From NCBI GenBank assembly GCA_013396755.1, contig VWZF01005810.1, positions 3,166,949-3,230,948 of the forward strand: a DNA stretch of 64,000 nucleotides. Direction: 5' to 3'. Both the position numbers and the translations under genes were made by a program. Positions 1-14,100 of the stretch are shown one piece after another. Each line of letters starts with the position of its first letter. Position 1 is the stretch's first letter. The DNA is from Sclerurus mexicanus (taxonomy: Eukaryota; Chordata; Aves; Passeriformes; Furnariidae). The notes below the pieces were generated by a model. The model had not been told where the DNA came from. It searched no databases and saw nothing but the letters and a program-made list of their open reading frames with translations.

Positions 1-52
1 AGAGTGGCTCATCGTGCTGTTGCTCAAGAAATAGTTAATGAAAATATGATAA
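1..52 (-). CDS. Candidate partial coding exon cut by the window edge
   Basis: Read on the minus strand, positions 53-100 form a long pyrimidine-rich tract ending in a consensus CTGCAG acceptor, so an exon would begin at 52 and run off the window at 1. One of three frames is open (fragment reads YHIFINYFLSNSTMSHS); it needs one base from the previous exon to complete its first codon. The acceptor is among the better ones seen in the left half, and the direction fits a minus-strand gene starting at the CpG island. Only 52 bases are visible and 17 codons are often open by chance, so coding status is unproven and I recognise no protein family. Confidence 0.25.
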
Positions 53-57
53 CTGCA

Positions 58-3000
58 GAGGAAAAGAAATACGGAAAAGAGAAAAGCAAAACTCAAAATC
101 TTCTCCAATTTCCCTACCTCCATACAGTCTTATTTTATTTTTTTTTTCCAAATAATCAAAAGAATTTGCAAAACACGATTTTATAAGACAGGACTGTGGT
201 CTATGAAGTCATTCCTGAAGGCAGAAAGATGCAGCCTGACACCAGAGATTTTGTTTCACTGAAGGGTGAGTATGGGAGACTTCATTCGAGCTGTCATCAA
301 ACTTTTCCTTTCTGAAAGGAACAAAATGTTCCAGACAGCACTCCTCCCAGACCTGGAGTACTACACAGTGCTACTGACTGCTTTATAATATACATAATAT
401 ACCTAACCCATCTAGTAAGAGAGAAAGTAATTTACCTGATCATCTCACCAAATCTCTAGTCTATAATAATTCCTATGAAAGAGCTGCAAGGGAGAAGCAG
501 CTGAGGATACACTCAGCTGACACCACTCTGAAGCAGGTGTAAGCCTCACTTAGATGGGAGTGACAAGAAAACAAAATACTCAGGCTCTCTGCTCTAGACA
601 AACTGCTAGGAGCCATCAGAAGCAGTAAGGGACTGTCAGATAAAGCAACCATATGGGAAGTATATGAGAGCTACTATACCATCTGTAGGGTCTGACTGCT
701 GGGGTTCAGCACTAACTGCATAAACTGCTATGTTTCTACTAATAATGGGGGAGTTGCTCTTAATTTCCAATGCAACACTAGTTATGCCCTTGTCCACATC
801 TAAATCATACTCCCACTACTAAATCAAATACACAAGAGGTTTATTCTCAATGGCTCTCCTAGTGTTTACAGGTCTTAAACACAAGATGTGTTGTTAGACA
901 GTGTCCTTTTTCCTTTCTCCTGTGAAACATTAAGTTAAAGGATATGCCATTTCTCATGGCAGGTAGGGCCCCTAGAGCAGTGTTTGCTTTGAATCAAAAT
1001 ATTACATACAGTGTCAAATTCCAGCTCTTAAGTGAGTGCAGACCCTCAACGGGCAGAGACATTGAATATTAACTTGTATCACACCCACACATAATTTGCA
1101 TCTGCCATCTTTCAATCAGGGCTCTATTCAAAGCTTCTTTGTTTTGGTTTTGTAGTTAGTTTTTTGGTTGTTTGTTTTTGCTTTTTGTTTTTTGTTTTGT
1201 TTTGTTTTTTTTTTCATAAGGCTCTTTCCTTCTTTCCTATTAACACCCTTACAGAAAGTCCACCCATTTAACAATTCGATGCAATTTTTAAAAATCGAGG
1301 GTTTTTAATAAAGAATATATTTGTTTGTTATGCTGTTTTCTTCAATGAACATTTTCAAGTGCCTGGTAATCTGGAGGCCTTGAGCCTTTGTAAACAGACT
1401 ACAAATTGACTTTCAGTGGAGTTGGTTGTGCCAAATTAATCCCAGGCTGAAAGCTTCCTTTAACACGGAAAATGGAAACCCACAAAGCAGCTCTGTAATT
1501 CCACAGTTGAAGAGATAAGGCTTTGACTGCTCATGAATCAGCCTTGCACAGGCAACTCAGCTAGGGAGAACTGTCAACAACACAAGGATGCAGATTGAAA
1601 TGTACAGGCTTGAACTCTCCAAAACAGGACAACCAACTCTCCTTTTCCAAACCTTCATTATAATTTTTGAGCCTTTAGTCTTTAACGACGGGATATACTT
1701 AAATGTGCTTAGATGCATAATCAAAAAATAGCAATAATTTAAAACCAGTCAAATGGCCTCTGCAATACAAGAGTGACTCTGATGATTAAAAGAAATAAGC
1801 ACATTCTGGTATCATATGCTTTTGAAATTATTTACTACTCATACTACTATAATGTGAATTAGTGTTAGCACACTGGTATTGTTGAAGCATATTTCTCCTG
1901 ATAAATTAATAACTTCTACCATGATAATTCTAATACCACTGTGTGTTTCTAATTTCTCTTCAGTGACTTACTAGCCTGGCATTCTGTAGGTATTAGATCT
2001 GCTTTCTGCTCTGGTGAATGAGAAGGTTTGCACCTTGAAGGAGATGGGTGATATGCTGACTTCCTACCAGGTTCAAATGTGAACATTTTGATGTCATTCA
2101 TTTGGGGATAGCCTGCTTTACTAAGTGACTCAAATCTTATGCCCTGGAGCCTTCACCAAAAACATTTAGGAAAGCCACTATCACATTCAACATTTATTTC
2201 AAAGATATTCTCTTTCCTGAGCCAAGTAAATTATATCAAGACCAGTCTCAACAATCATCTTCAGCTACAAACCTGATATACGCCCCAAGGGTACCATGCC
2301 AAGTATAAGCCTTTCACTTTCTTCTGTGCATTTAAAAAGGCTATGCTTGCACTGCTTTACTTCCCAAGAAAGCAGCAGCAGCATCACTCAGGTATTATAA
2401 CTTTGAACTTAGGCTTTGGAATAAGTACTTGTATAGGTAAGGGCATGGACATCCAGCAACAGCATGACCACACTCAACTTCATCCTTTTATTAGAGCCCT
2501 ATTTCCATCCAGGGCTACTCCATCAACACAAACTCCACACAATTAAATACCATTGCTTCCAGTCCAGTGCTCCACTGCCTCTGTAACTGCAGTCCCTTCA
2601 TGTTAGAGGCATGCTTAGGTTAATAAAATGAGGCAAGCATAACAGTTGCACCCTCTCCTTCTCCCTAGCTATCCACACAGGAGCACAAAAAGGGATTAAT
2701 GCATGTAGAAGGTGGTAACAGTCCACCTTGTTTACCTGTGTCTAGTCTATCTGGGTTTCTATACTGTGCTCATTCAACACAGATACACAGCCTTAAATAG
2801 TAAACTAAAAAAATACAACAGCTTGCCTTCTCCTCTTCCCAGAAAGGAAACATGCACTGAGCAATGTTTTGTCTAGATAGAGAAGCAGACATGCACAAGT
2901 TGTTATGGATCTCTGTCAGAGAAGGTGAGATGAAAAAGGCGCATGCTGGTGATGAGCTTTGCAATTATTCTGGGAGGATTTTGTGTGACTTGCCTTCACT

Positions 3001-4071
3001 CCTTAGCTTCACTCTACAAAACAATCCAAAGAAACAAATCTCTCATGAACACACATATCCCAAGGCTCTGCTTGACCTGAGGTGACTCTCATACCACACA
3101 GCCTTTTGCTGAGTTACCTTAGCAAGAGCTGACATTAATCAACAAGTGTCCAAAGTGGCAAGCAAACACCATTTTGGATCCTGCATCTGCACGGATTCCT
3201 ACTTCTAGCTCAAGGGCCAGACTGGGATCACAGTTAGTCTTGGGATTTTCATTCTGTACTCCAGCAAATACTGCAGAAATGTTCTTTCATACCTTAATTC
3301 GAGATCTTTCCGGAGAGGACTTGAATATGATCTGATGTTGCATGGAAGCAGGTGGCAGGTATGTTGAATCTGAGGGAGGTACAGCTGCCAAGGAGACACT
3401 CAAAACCTCCCATTGCTAGAGGTATAAAAGGTCTCACAGTACCTGCTATTCTGAGGACAAAAAGACAGCAAGTTACATTACCTCCTCGACTATGCAACTC
3501 AAATTGGGACCATTCAAAACCACTGTTTTCTCAGATCTTGACTGAAGCATTTTTTTCTTTTCAGAAGTTCTTGATTTCATAACATTTATAATTCAAATCA
3601 CCACAAAGGCATCAAACATATCCTTATGACTCCTAGTTGCCCCAGTGCTTTGTCTCCATGTAGAAACAGCCTGTGTATATATGTTGAAATATGAGTAGTC
3701 AGTTGCTTTCCATAGCATGCTCTTTATGAAGTCTGAGTGACAGTATGTGTCAATGGGAAGTAAGATTTCATCCACAGAGCTATATTTCTGCTTTGCTATC
3801 CAGAACGCTTTATTGGCATTAACAGGAGATGCCAAACGCCTCATACCAAGTCTCCTCCCACACTGTACTTCGATATGAAGAATAAAATACTGAGTAATCT
3901 TGTAACTCTCATTCTTAGCTTCTAAGGACCAGTGTGCTTTCAAACCACCCCACCTTTGTCTTCCTTCACATGACCTGAAAATTCTACTAGAAGAACAGTT
4001 TTTCCTTGCACCCCTCAACTCCCACTGACAATTATGTACAACAAGCTTGCTTGATCCCTTCCTGAAGGGTT
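58..4071. other. Non-coding AT-rich stretch, no supported gene
   Basis: This stretch has stops in all frames at the usual density for AT-rich non-coding DNA and holds no recognisable repeat apart from a T-rich tract at 1141-1214. A plus-strand segment around 192-264 has an open frame followed by GTGAGT, and a minus-strand segment 3293-3450 has usable splice signals but hits a stop just before its donor. Neither is convincing. It is probably intron or intergenic sequence. Confidence 0.5.
1141..1214. repeat. T-rich low-complexity tract (TTTG/TTTTG)
   Basis: About 75 bases are almost entirely T and G, with imperfect TTTTG and TTTG units, ending in a run of T. Tracts of this kind are common in bird introns and carry no coding information. 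No flanking element was recognised that would make it the tail of a retrotransposon. Confidence 0.8.
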
Positions 4072-5197
4072 TGTGTGGCAAGGTTTTGGCGGCAGGTTGT
4101 GGGGGGCTACAGGGATGGCTTCTTTGAGAAACTGCTAGAAGCATCACCACGTCTGACAGAGCCAATGCCAGCCAGTTCCAAAATGGATCTGCTGCTGGGC
4201 GAGGCTGGGCCAATCAGATGGTAGTAGCATCTCTGTGATAATACATTTAAGAAGAAAAAAAAAGTTACGTCACAAAAGTAAATGTCGCCAGAGAAGAGAG
4301 GAGTGAGAATATGTGAGAGAAACAGCCCTGCAGGCACCAAGGTCAGTGCAGGAGCAGGAGGAGGTGCTCCAGGTGCTGGAGCTGAGATTCCCCTGCAGGC
4401 TGTGGTGCAGACCATAACCATGGCAAGGCAGCTGTCCCCCTGCAGCCTGTGGAGGTCCACCAGGGTGCAGAGATCCACCTGCAGCCTCTGGAGGACCTCA
4501 CACCAGAGCAGGTAGAGTGCCAAAAGGAGGTTGTGACTCCATGGGAAGTCTGTGCTGGAACAGGCTCCTGGCAGAGACTTGCAGACTCGTGGAGAAGGGA
4601 GCTCGTGCTGGAGCAGGTTTGCTGGCAGCCTTGTGACTCTGTGGGGGGACCCACACTGCACTAGCATGTTCCTGAAGGACCACCCCATGGAAGGGACCCA
4701 CAGTGGAGCAGTTTGTGAAGAACTGTAGCCTGTGGAAGAATTATGTTGGAGAAGTTCATGGAAGACTCTCCCGTGAGAGGGACCCCGTGCTGGCCCATGG
4801 GAAGGACTCCTCTCCATCAGGAGAAAGCAGAGGCAGAAACAACATGTAATGAATTGACTGCAACCTCCACTCCCCGCTCCCTGAATCACCGGGGAGGAGA
4901 AGGTAGAGAACTGGGAATGAAGCTAAGACCAGGAATGAGGGAGGGATGAAGGGAAAGTGTTTTTAAGATTTGTTTTACTACTCATTATCCTGCTGATTTT
5001 GATTGGTAATAAATTCAACTAATTTCCCCATGCTGAGTTTGTTTTACCAATGATGATAACTGGTGAGGGATCTCTCCCTGCACTTATCTCAACTCATGAG
5101 CCTTTTGTTATATTTTCTTTCCCCATCCTGTTGCAGAGGGGACTGACAGAGCAGCTTCGGTGGGCACCTGGCCTCCAGCCAGGGTCAAACCACCACA
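4072..5197 (+). mobile_element. Solo LTR of an avian endogenous retrovirus (about 1.1 kb)
   Basis: The segment starts with TG near 4072 and ends with CA at 5197, as LTRs do. It contains a CCAAT box at 4210-4214, an AT-rich TATA-like segment near 4240-4250 and an AATAAA polyadenylation signal at 5008-5013 followed by a GT/T-rich part, which gives a U3-R-U5 order on the plus strand. The middle (about 4430-4760) consists of degenerate GC-rich units built around GGAGCAG and CTGTGGAGG, for example two related copies at 4441 and 4480. I recognise this from memory as an LTR type repeated many times in songbird-type genomes; I do not assign a library name. No gag, pol or env sequence flanks it, so it looks like a solo LTR. 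The ends are estimated and no target-site duplication was identified. Confidence 0.75.
4441..4640 (+). repeat. Degenerate internal repeats inside the LTR
   Basis: A 20-base unit beginning TGCAGCCTGTGGAGG occurs at 4441 and again, slightly changed, at 4480 (period 39). A second unit of the type GTGCTGGAGCAGG occurs at about 4552 and 4609 (period about 57). These duplications lie within the LTR and explain the long antisense open frame there. They belong to the repeat family's own structure and are not a separate satellite. Confidence 0.6.
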
Positions 5198-8100
5198 ATA
5201 GCATTAATTATGTTGGGAAGATCATTAGAAGAACGGACAAGAGCTACATTTTATGCATGGTCCAGGCAGAAGCTCTCTGATCTATTTCAGATATGCTGAG
5301 CAGAGGCACAAAAGACAAAAGATGAAGCAAGGCAGTATCAATTCCTATTTTTTAAGGGATAACTATAACTGTTCATCCTTTCATTTCTACAGATTTTGAA
5401 ATAGTCCTACCAGCTGAGGGGACATAGCATCACCAAACCCATGGGTGCACCCAATAGGAGTAGCACTTTAGTAGCATGCAAAAAAACCTCAAGGACAAAG
5501 GAAGCTTCACCTTAGAGCAGTTTCAAAAGCATTTTTCCCTACAGAAAATAACACAGGCTCTTCAATGTGCTGGCAAAGGACATTCAGAACCTGTCAGTAC
5601 CAGTGAGCATGGACGATGCTAAAATGGGCCATTTTGAGAGCCCCTGCACAAACATGACAGAAGGATAAATGACCTATTCTGAAAAAGCTTTCTGTATTTA
5701 TCTTTGTCTCCCAGACAAGGCATACAAAATGGAAGGCATTTAGTGTCGATCAAGAGTGCCATCTCTCTTCTCAAAAGGCTGCAAAATTGGGCAGTTGAAA
5801 CTTTTACCTACTTCATCAGAAATGTCGCCTGTGTAAGGAAGTTAGGATCAAGCCTTACAGTCTAACCACCTCCCCTTCTATTTCTGGACTCAGAAGTAAG
5901 AGACCTTTTTAACATACACAGAGGGAAGGTAAAGGCATTCAAACTGCTAAAGACTTCACAAAGCAACAACTTTGGACTGTCATTTGAAGGTCAGTCTCCA
6001 ACATACAGTATTTATCTGCCTATTGTCAAACAACTTGAGTGGAAAGGACTTTTAATGGAATATGTTAATTAAATCTGGAACATTAGTAGGTTTTTCATAA
6101 CACTGTGGCATTTTATCTATGAAAAGCAATGAAAAAATGGTTCTATTTAAAAGTGGTAATAGCTGTAGTCTTTGAACATATGCTTAATGAATAAATCTGT
6201 TAGGGAAAAAAGGCTTGTGTGTATTGGAGGGGGGTAGTATGTTTGTTCTCACTTAAAGCATGCCATGATGGCAATCATCAACAGCAAATGGCATCTATTG
6301 TTGGGATTAAGTAAAATTTCATTTGGCCTTCACTTTCAGGTGAAATTGAGTCTTTCTTTTAAATAACACATTCTTTTAGCTAAACAGCTGAGTTGAAAAT
6401 AAAGCAATACTATATCCACACAATTAAGGGCACCTGATAAGCCTTCATGCTCTTTGGTAGGTGCAGAAAACCACAATACAGTAATACCCAGGCAGCTTGC
6501 TACCACAGCATGGGGTGCAGCACACAGAAAGCCAACAGCCTACAGTGAAGAGGCATTCAGATCCCATAGGGAGAACAGTCTCATAACCCAGTGCTACCAC
6601 ATATCCTAGCAGTGGGTGCAGTTTCAGGGATGAAATTATACAGAATAAAGTGCTACACAGAACCTGATCAGAATAGACTATGTAAAACTTAGAAGACAAC
6701 CAGAAAGCTATGATAAAAAAGCACATGAGAACAAACTCTATCTACTGGGTTTCCATTAGCATGAGCAGGCAGAATAGTTTAATAAACTGGTAGATTTCCT
6801 TGTGAAATTAAAAAATTAAAATGCCAATTCCTTACATTGGGAAGAAAGTATGAAAAATATCCCCAGTTAAGCCATAGCTGGCTGGGTATTTTTAAAGGAA
6901 GCTTGACAGATGTTGCTAAAATGCACTGGTAAACAGTGAAACATGTCAGTATTTACTCAATTTCTCTTCTGTTCTCCCCAAAGCACTTCTCTTGGAGTGC
7001 CTTAATCATCCCTTCCTCTGCTTAATCTGAGAGTTTAAGACCCTCAGTTTCACTCTGAATGCTCCTAAGGAATGTTCACCAAGGCAGACTCCCCTTTCTG
7101 TTCTTGCCTTCGATAATATGCTTCAATATGGCTCTTTTTTGGCAACACAACCAGATCTCAATTGAAAGATGCCTTTTGTGGTGAAAGAGCCACAGGGAAC
7201 TTCCAAGATGCATTCAATCAAATTTCCTGGTGCAACACATGGCACCATCTAATAGGTGAGACCATGCCATGGCCATCTCTTCTCTGACAACTCCTTTCAA
7301 ATAGCTGACTTAGGAGACTACTCCTCACTGCTTTTGGACAGCTGAACATAAATCAACGCCTGCTCTCCATCAGCTTTGTTAACTGGCTAATCCTTGCAGT
7401 CCCTCCTCTTTCCTTTAAGAACTTTATCTTGTGAAGATGCAGAGCAGACCCAGATTAACAAAGATCAGAGATTCAGTGTAAGTGGAAAGAGATAAGAAGA
7501 TGCACAAATATAAAGCAAGTCTCAGGTTCCCAAGACTTCCTTTCCAAGTTAGAACAGTGACATAATGAAAAAACATTCCATCATTAAAATATCTAATTCT
7601 CGAGGATGGTATTCCCCAACAATTCACCTCCTAATGCTATCTTTATTGAAATACTTTGCTTATTGAGGTTTCTTGCATTTCCCCATAGTGACATCAAGTG
7701 TAAGGAAAGCCTCAATCCACAAACTGGTAAGACAGAGGTCAAGAAAACATGATTTCCAGAAACAGTAGAGGTTTGAAATACTGTGATGACATTAGACTTC
7801 CAAAGAGTGGTTTGCTTCAGCTAAAGTAAGTTTATAAAACTGTTACAGACAAACACATCAGCAAGGTTCTGTTCTCAAAAATCACTTTTCTTTTTTTAAA
7901 CCAGGCTGATTTTTTGCTTATTTCAGCATGTAGTTATGCAATTAATTTGCCTATTAATTAATCAGTCTACCAATCCAAACAGTGACCATGAGGCATGCAT
8001 AAAATTTAGTATGTAACAACATGCCCAATTCAATATACTGCATTGTTTCGGAATTCACATTCACAAAATAGGCTCTTCTGACTTACGAAATGTCTGTTCT

Positions 8101-9752
8101 GTGGCATTAAAGCAGGTCCTATAAAACCACTCTCATCAGTTAAACTCCAAAATGGACTTGCAGTAACAAGTAGTGAAAGGAGAAGATAAAATACAGATGA
8201 CAAAAGAAGGTGTGAATATATTTGAGAATAATGGAAATGAAAATATCTGATAAGAGATGAAAGCAAGAAAATAAATACAAGGCCATAGAAGAGAAGCCCA
8301 TAGGAGGAGGAGGAGTGTGAAAGCCTGACAGAAGGACTCAGTGGAGACTAAAAACAGCATCTGGCAATAGCTCAAATGAAACAAGGTAGCATATGCAAGA
8401 AGTACAGTACACTGACAACTTCCTCCCTCTTGGGAATTAAATAACCTCAGAGTTAGGATAGACATTCTTCCCTCCCTCTCCTCTGGAATATCTTGCTCTG
8501 AACTCTGAAACAGAAAAAAAAAACACCCTAGTTAAACTTTTCTGTGATTGTCATTTCCCAATTTCAACTCTGAGCTCTCAAAGGAAATTTTCAAAGGCAA
8601 AGCTGCAGAAATCAGATTTTGATTCATTTTTCTAGTGGGAAAAATGATGGTGGATATCTCCTTCCCAGCTTATTTAGGACATCAAGAGGCCAAATTTTCA
8701 AAAGGTCTTGGTAAATTTTCAAAAGCCTCAATCCAGCCAGATAAGACCCTAGTTCTGCTGAAACAATTTCAAGTCTTCTTCAAAACATGGGCCTAAGTTT
8801 AATTTTCAAAAGCTTAAAATACAGAATCTCTTTCACACTGAAAAACTGTGACACAATACTGCAGAGTTGTTTCTGAAAGTGAGACTGACATGGTTTTCAA
8901 ACTGCTGCCTACCATGTGCTTTTACTTCCTTTAATTGAGTGTCTGTGAATACAGCACAGAAATTGTCACTCACAATTAAGAAAACACAGGTGCAGTTGTG
9001 AGAGCATCAAATACTACAAACTGGGCAGTGTGAGGACAGCCCATCATTCCAAATCTGAAACTGTAACGATGTTTATGATATTTGCACCTGCACAAAAGCT
9101 GAGAAAGTCCCACATGGGGAAGTATTACAGTGCAAGCCAGGGCCTAATAAAACTTCAGTTTTGTTAGCTCTCACAGGAGCAGAAAATGGCCTTAGAGGTG
9201 CATATACCATGACAAGCAATGACACTTCAGGGAATATCCCACCATGCCCCACTGGTTTTTTTGCCATGCTGCATTTGCATAGGCTGCCACATCTAACTGC
9301 ACAGCTCCATCTGACTGCGCAGCAGGAACAAACTACTACCACAGTTTTTCACCCCTGTGACCATCTGGAGCAGCACTGTAACTGAGTTTGCTGTTGCTCT
9401 CCTCAAGTCCATATGCCAATACCTCCTTCACCAGAAACCAAGAAAAAAAAAGACAAAGATGATGCCCTCCAGATCTCACTCTAACAAAGAGCACATGGTC
9501 AGATTTACCTTCTAGGACAGTACCTATTCCTGACGATGAAGCTTAAAAGGAGCTACACAGAGAGGGAAGAGCAATGAGGGGGAAACTGTCTTAATATAAA
9601 TGGTGAAAAGAGGACTGAAGAACAGTCTTGAATAATCCTTGGAGGAAAGTGACAGCCCAGAAACACTATTTTGCTGCCCGTGTAGTAGTGGAGACACAGT
9701 AGAATATATTCCTACTTAGGGCCCCAATCACCCTAGGGACTGACTGAAACTG

Positions 9753-9818
9753 CAAAAAAACCCCCAAACAAAAACAAATAAATGAAAAAGCAAACAAAAA
9801 CCCTCCAAACAACCAAAC
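9753..9818. repeat. A-rich CAAA low-complexity tract
   Basis: The tract is made of A runs separated by C or short C runs. It reads as TTTG-type sequence on the minus strand, the same character as the T-rich tract near 1141 on the plus strand. No coding or mobile-element signature accompanies it. Confidence 0.75.
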
Positions 9819-11039
9819 TCTGATCTATCTTTGAAATACAGCTGCCTACTTCTGCTAGCTGTCCTTCATCATACCATATTAAGTAAGCCTCAGTGTCCTG
9901 TCAGTATATGCTCATGATTCTCAGTTAATCTTCAAACTTTTCAAGTGACATTCTTGTATTAAGGTTCAAAAACTGAAACCAAAACATAATTGGCGTGATT
10001 AAATGAATATGAATGTAAGGCCAAACTCAGGTGTATTCCTGTTCAGTTCGTTATTTTATCATTGCAAGCACAGTACTGACTCATCAAGCAAACAAGAGGC
10101 ACCTTCATCTTATCAATTTGGAAAAAAAAAAATCCAAGTCTTTCTGCCACTGCAACTCCAAATGCAGTGCTTATCTGGGAAAGAAAGAGGCAGGATGGAA
10201 TGCACCTGGGGGAAAACAGATGTACATCATTTGGAAAGCAAGGAAAAACTCACAGCTGCTGGAGAAGGAGCAGCAGCACAGGGGTTAGAATAACTGTGCA
10301 GGGGAAACCCAACTCCCAAGCTGGAGCTTTGCACCAAAACACTGTGCTAGATCAGCCTCTGTATATCTTTCACTTGGGCTGCTAGGTTGTAGCCAACACA
10401 CACTACTTCACAACATACCACTACAAACTGCTGTCTTTAGAAACCTGCACGCTCTAATCCTGCTGTTGTGGCCTGCTAGGCCTTTTGAAGTTCCAGGTAG
10501 TTCTGTAGCAGTTTATAATCTGACAATGCACCAATACCAAGCTGTCAGCATTGCCAGAGACCAGCCAGCTTCACTGTTTTCTAGTTACAGTGACATGACG
10601 AATGGCAATTTCTCTACTGTGACCTAGAAAGGCACTTGGCAATACAGAGACCCACGGACATATCAGCAAATGGATTCTGCTGTCTTTTCATGTGGGATGC
10701 ATGACCAAACTTTCAATGGAACTTCAGCGGAAAGCAAATAATGAGTTCCCCATAATGCTTCATAAAATCCCAGTCTGAATAAGAGAATATTATCTTTGGT
10801 ATTCAACAATAAGATATCCTTGATATTGTGACTGCTATGCTGGATTAATAGAGTTGACAGATGAGTAAATATACATCAAGCGACAACATCCAAACATTCA
10901 AGTCTTTAAATTACAAATGCCAGTTTACCAAAGTTACACCTCCTACTTAGTGTGAAGCAAGGTAACCGTTCTATGCAGCATCACGTCAAGTCACTTGCCA
11001 CCTGTCCAATTTGAAAAAGGATCAAGTACAAAAAGAATT

Positions 11040-11100
11040 AACAAAAAAACCCCAAAAACAAAACAAGAAACACCAATAACAACAAAAAAACCCAAAAACT
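11040..11100. repeat. A-rich CAAA low-complexity tract
   Basis: About 60 bases of A runs interrupted by C, including several ACAAAAA and CCCAAAAA units. Low complexity on both strands. It adds to the A+C excess of the plus strand in the left part of the window. Confidence 0.75.
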
Positions 11101-14100
11101 AAGAACTTATCCAGCCTTTCATTAAGATATGATAATACTGAAAGAAACTGTACTAAAACTTTACTAAATCAGTAAGGACCATAGAACTAAAATTGGCACA
11201 TGATAATTTACCAAATAGATACTTGTCAAAATGAGTAGACTGATTTTTAATTTAACTCTTTCTTGAAATAAGGATCCCTGTAGATGCACACCTGTAGATA
11301 CAGTGTACTTTGGCACTGCAAACTGCCTCATCCTCTTCATCTCTTTGATTCTTAAATGCTGGTAAGAGACAAACAGATTTCCATCAGTTTTATTTTCTAC
11401 AGTGTTTTGTGTATACATTGCAGAATAAACTTGCTTTAATACAGATTCAACTGAAAGAATTCAGCTTCAAACTGTCAGCCCAAGTGCACGCTCCTTCAAA
11501 AATAGCATGTTAATTTTGCTCATCCCCACAGACTCATGTGACCTCTTTTATCTGTATCCTGTTTTCCACCCGCACAAGAGCAGCTCATTGCTGTGTTGTG
11601 CAGCTACAGAAAAACTTTTCAATCCTCCATGAACACCATCTAGTTTTAAGTTCGCTCTGCATACTTTTTGCTTCATGTAGGATGTGAGCATGCGAACATG
11701 AGGCAGTTCTGTAAAATAAATAGCCTTCCAGTTACTTAAAATGACCATTTTTCAATCTAGTAAATCATTTTATGGTTTCACCATCCCTATTTATTGGCTG
11801 GCATAAAACACATCTTAACAGTTTTCCAAGGGATCTTTCAGAATTTGAATGTGCTCCCCAACCTATGCTAATCAAGCAATGCCTTAGAAGCTCTTCACTA
11901 GCTCCTATGACCTGTGATGAAAACAACATTTTCTTTTATGAGTTTTATTCATTGCTCAACTTAGGAACTACAAAAATACCCTTTGGCTACATTCTTTATA
12001 GCATTTTATGCAATACTGAAGTTTATTAGTGCATTTGTGATAGCTGAATGGAATGATACCCTTTTCTTAGCAAAATCTGAAACAAGGGTCAGTGTACAGT
12101 CCTATGACAATGTCTGGACAACGACTTTTACCTCAAACATTTATTGGAGCATTTTCTGTCAACTTTAAAGCCATGGATTTATATTTTATAGACCCGAGCT
12201 GTCCCTAAAATTAGCATCACTGATACTTTCTAAGCGCCTTTACCTCTTGTGCCAAACCCAGTGTGTTCAGCCACCTCAGACTGAGGTCCTTACAGGGTAC
12301 ATTTTCAGCCAGCACATTTACCAAGGGTATCCTACACACAGACTTTCTTCCACAGTACTTTACCAGTGCTTCCATGCTGGTTCTATCATGTTAACAGGAA
12401 GGCAGGTACATGACCTTCAGCTCACATTCAGCTAGAAAGTTTTAGCAGAAGTCTTTTTGTTGGAACTATTCCACTTCAATGTCACATGATAGATGATAGT
12501 CTATCTTTTCTTTCTGCCCTCCCACATCAGGTTGTTCCAGGCTAAGCTTTTCTGTAAGGCAGAACTACCCACGCTTTCTTCTGCAATAAAAACAAAACTG
12601 TTTGAAAAACTTCCCTTTGTATTGCCCACGTATAAAGAATAAGCCAGTATCAGTGGATTAAAGATCTTTGTGAGGAACAATCTGCAGGATCTGTGCACAA
12701 ACACAGTTTGGTTCACAGGAAGTGAAATGAGAAAGACCTCTGAATATACTCATTATCCATAAGAATCATATATTGGATTTAGAGGACATAAATTCACTTT
12801 TCTTAACTATCCAGCTAAAAAGCAGGATCTGTGTGTGTTTTCTCTGTTAGTGGATGGAACAAATTCATTCATGGTTTAACTTCATACTTTTAACTCCATT
12901 TTACTACAAATTTCAGTGCAGGGATAAATTTGATAAACTCTACAAAGTGATTTCTGAATTCATTATTTTGAATAACTAGCAGAACTGTGTTTACACCTTT
13001 CTTTGAAATTAATATAGTCTATGATTATAAGGGTCATGTAACATACAATATCATGTTTTTACTACTGTCAAACTATCAAGGATAAGTGCTGTGAGGGAAA
13101 AAGTGTGTTTCTCGATTACTGTATATATGTAGATGTTTTACCATAATGAAGCTTCCAATTATTTGGCACACTGACACACAACCTCCATAAAAATTTAAAT
13201 AACACTGATATTTTATGGCCTAGGTTTAACAGGGGCCTCAAAGGGTCTGGACAAGGATGTAAGGAACACCAAAATGTGTAAAACACTATCATGACTCTCT
13301 GAGCTTATAGAAAAGAAAGTGCATACTTTCTGCCATCATTCATCAAATGAATGGTAAGCATTGACTATTAGTTGGCCAAAGCTGATCGCTTATATCTAAT
13401 TTGTAAAGAGAATGTGAATGCCCAGGAGAAATATTTGTAGGTTATCTGAAACTTTTCAGTATTATTATATAAATAATAAAAGATCACAGCTCAAAAAGGG
13501 TTTTTCAGAAGTAAAGCATACAGCAAGTGGAATGAACTCATTCACTTTATGGCTTATTTGCATACAGAACACCTTTTGCCCTCCAAACATGCCCTAATAA
13601 AGGTTTTCGGCATCCTCTTCCCATAAGCTGAGCCTCCTTCACAGTGTGGAGTTGATACCAAAGGCCCACCCACATCCAGCTGAACTGGCTTCTCTACCAT
13701 AAAAACAATTGCAAACTGCAACAGTCTGCAAGATGGTATGAAAGGCGAGTCCAGTGCAGCATTAACTGTAACAAGTAAATAAATTCACTAACCAAGAAAA
13801 AAAGGTTTATCTACACTGGAGGCATGATTCAAAGTCGAAAAACCCAGTTTCTCTAAGAGTCCTCACTGTGCAGACAGGAAACACTTTAAGAGACAGAATA
13901 CATTTAGAAAAATGGCTTGAAAACACCCACTTCCTCAATGATTAAACAAAACTAATTTACTTACTGCTTACCACAAATAAATATAAAACAATAAAACGTG
14001 TTGACACAGCTACAGATTGGATTTAGAAGGACTTTTTAAGGAACATTTAGGAGACTAAGGCTCAATCCTTTAGGCTTCCTTAGAAATCTGAGCTAGAAAG

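Noticed and set aside
192..264. Plus-strand segment VVYEVIPEGRKMQPDTRD followed by GTGAGT
   Set aside because: The acceptor is poor, the strand is opposite to the proposed left gene, and no family is recognised. Kept only as a weak possibility.
3293..3450. Minus-strand segment with good acceptor and GTATGA donor
   Set aside because: The only long open frame ends in TAA one base before the donor, so it cannot be an ordinary internal coding exon.
4107..4889. 260-codon open frame on the minus strand
   Set aside because: It lies entirely inside the ERV LTR, antisense to it, and arises from GC-rich internal repeats. No protein family is recognised.
8136..8465. 109-codon minus-strand frame with a hydrophobic stretch resembling a membrane protein
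   Set aside because: The hydrophobic residues simply reflect T-rich sequence read on the minus strand. No start context or splice support.
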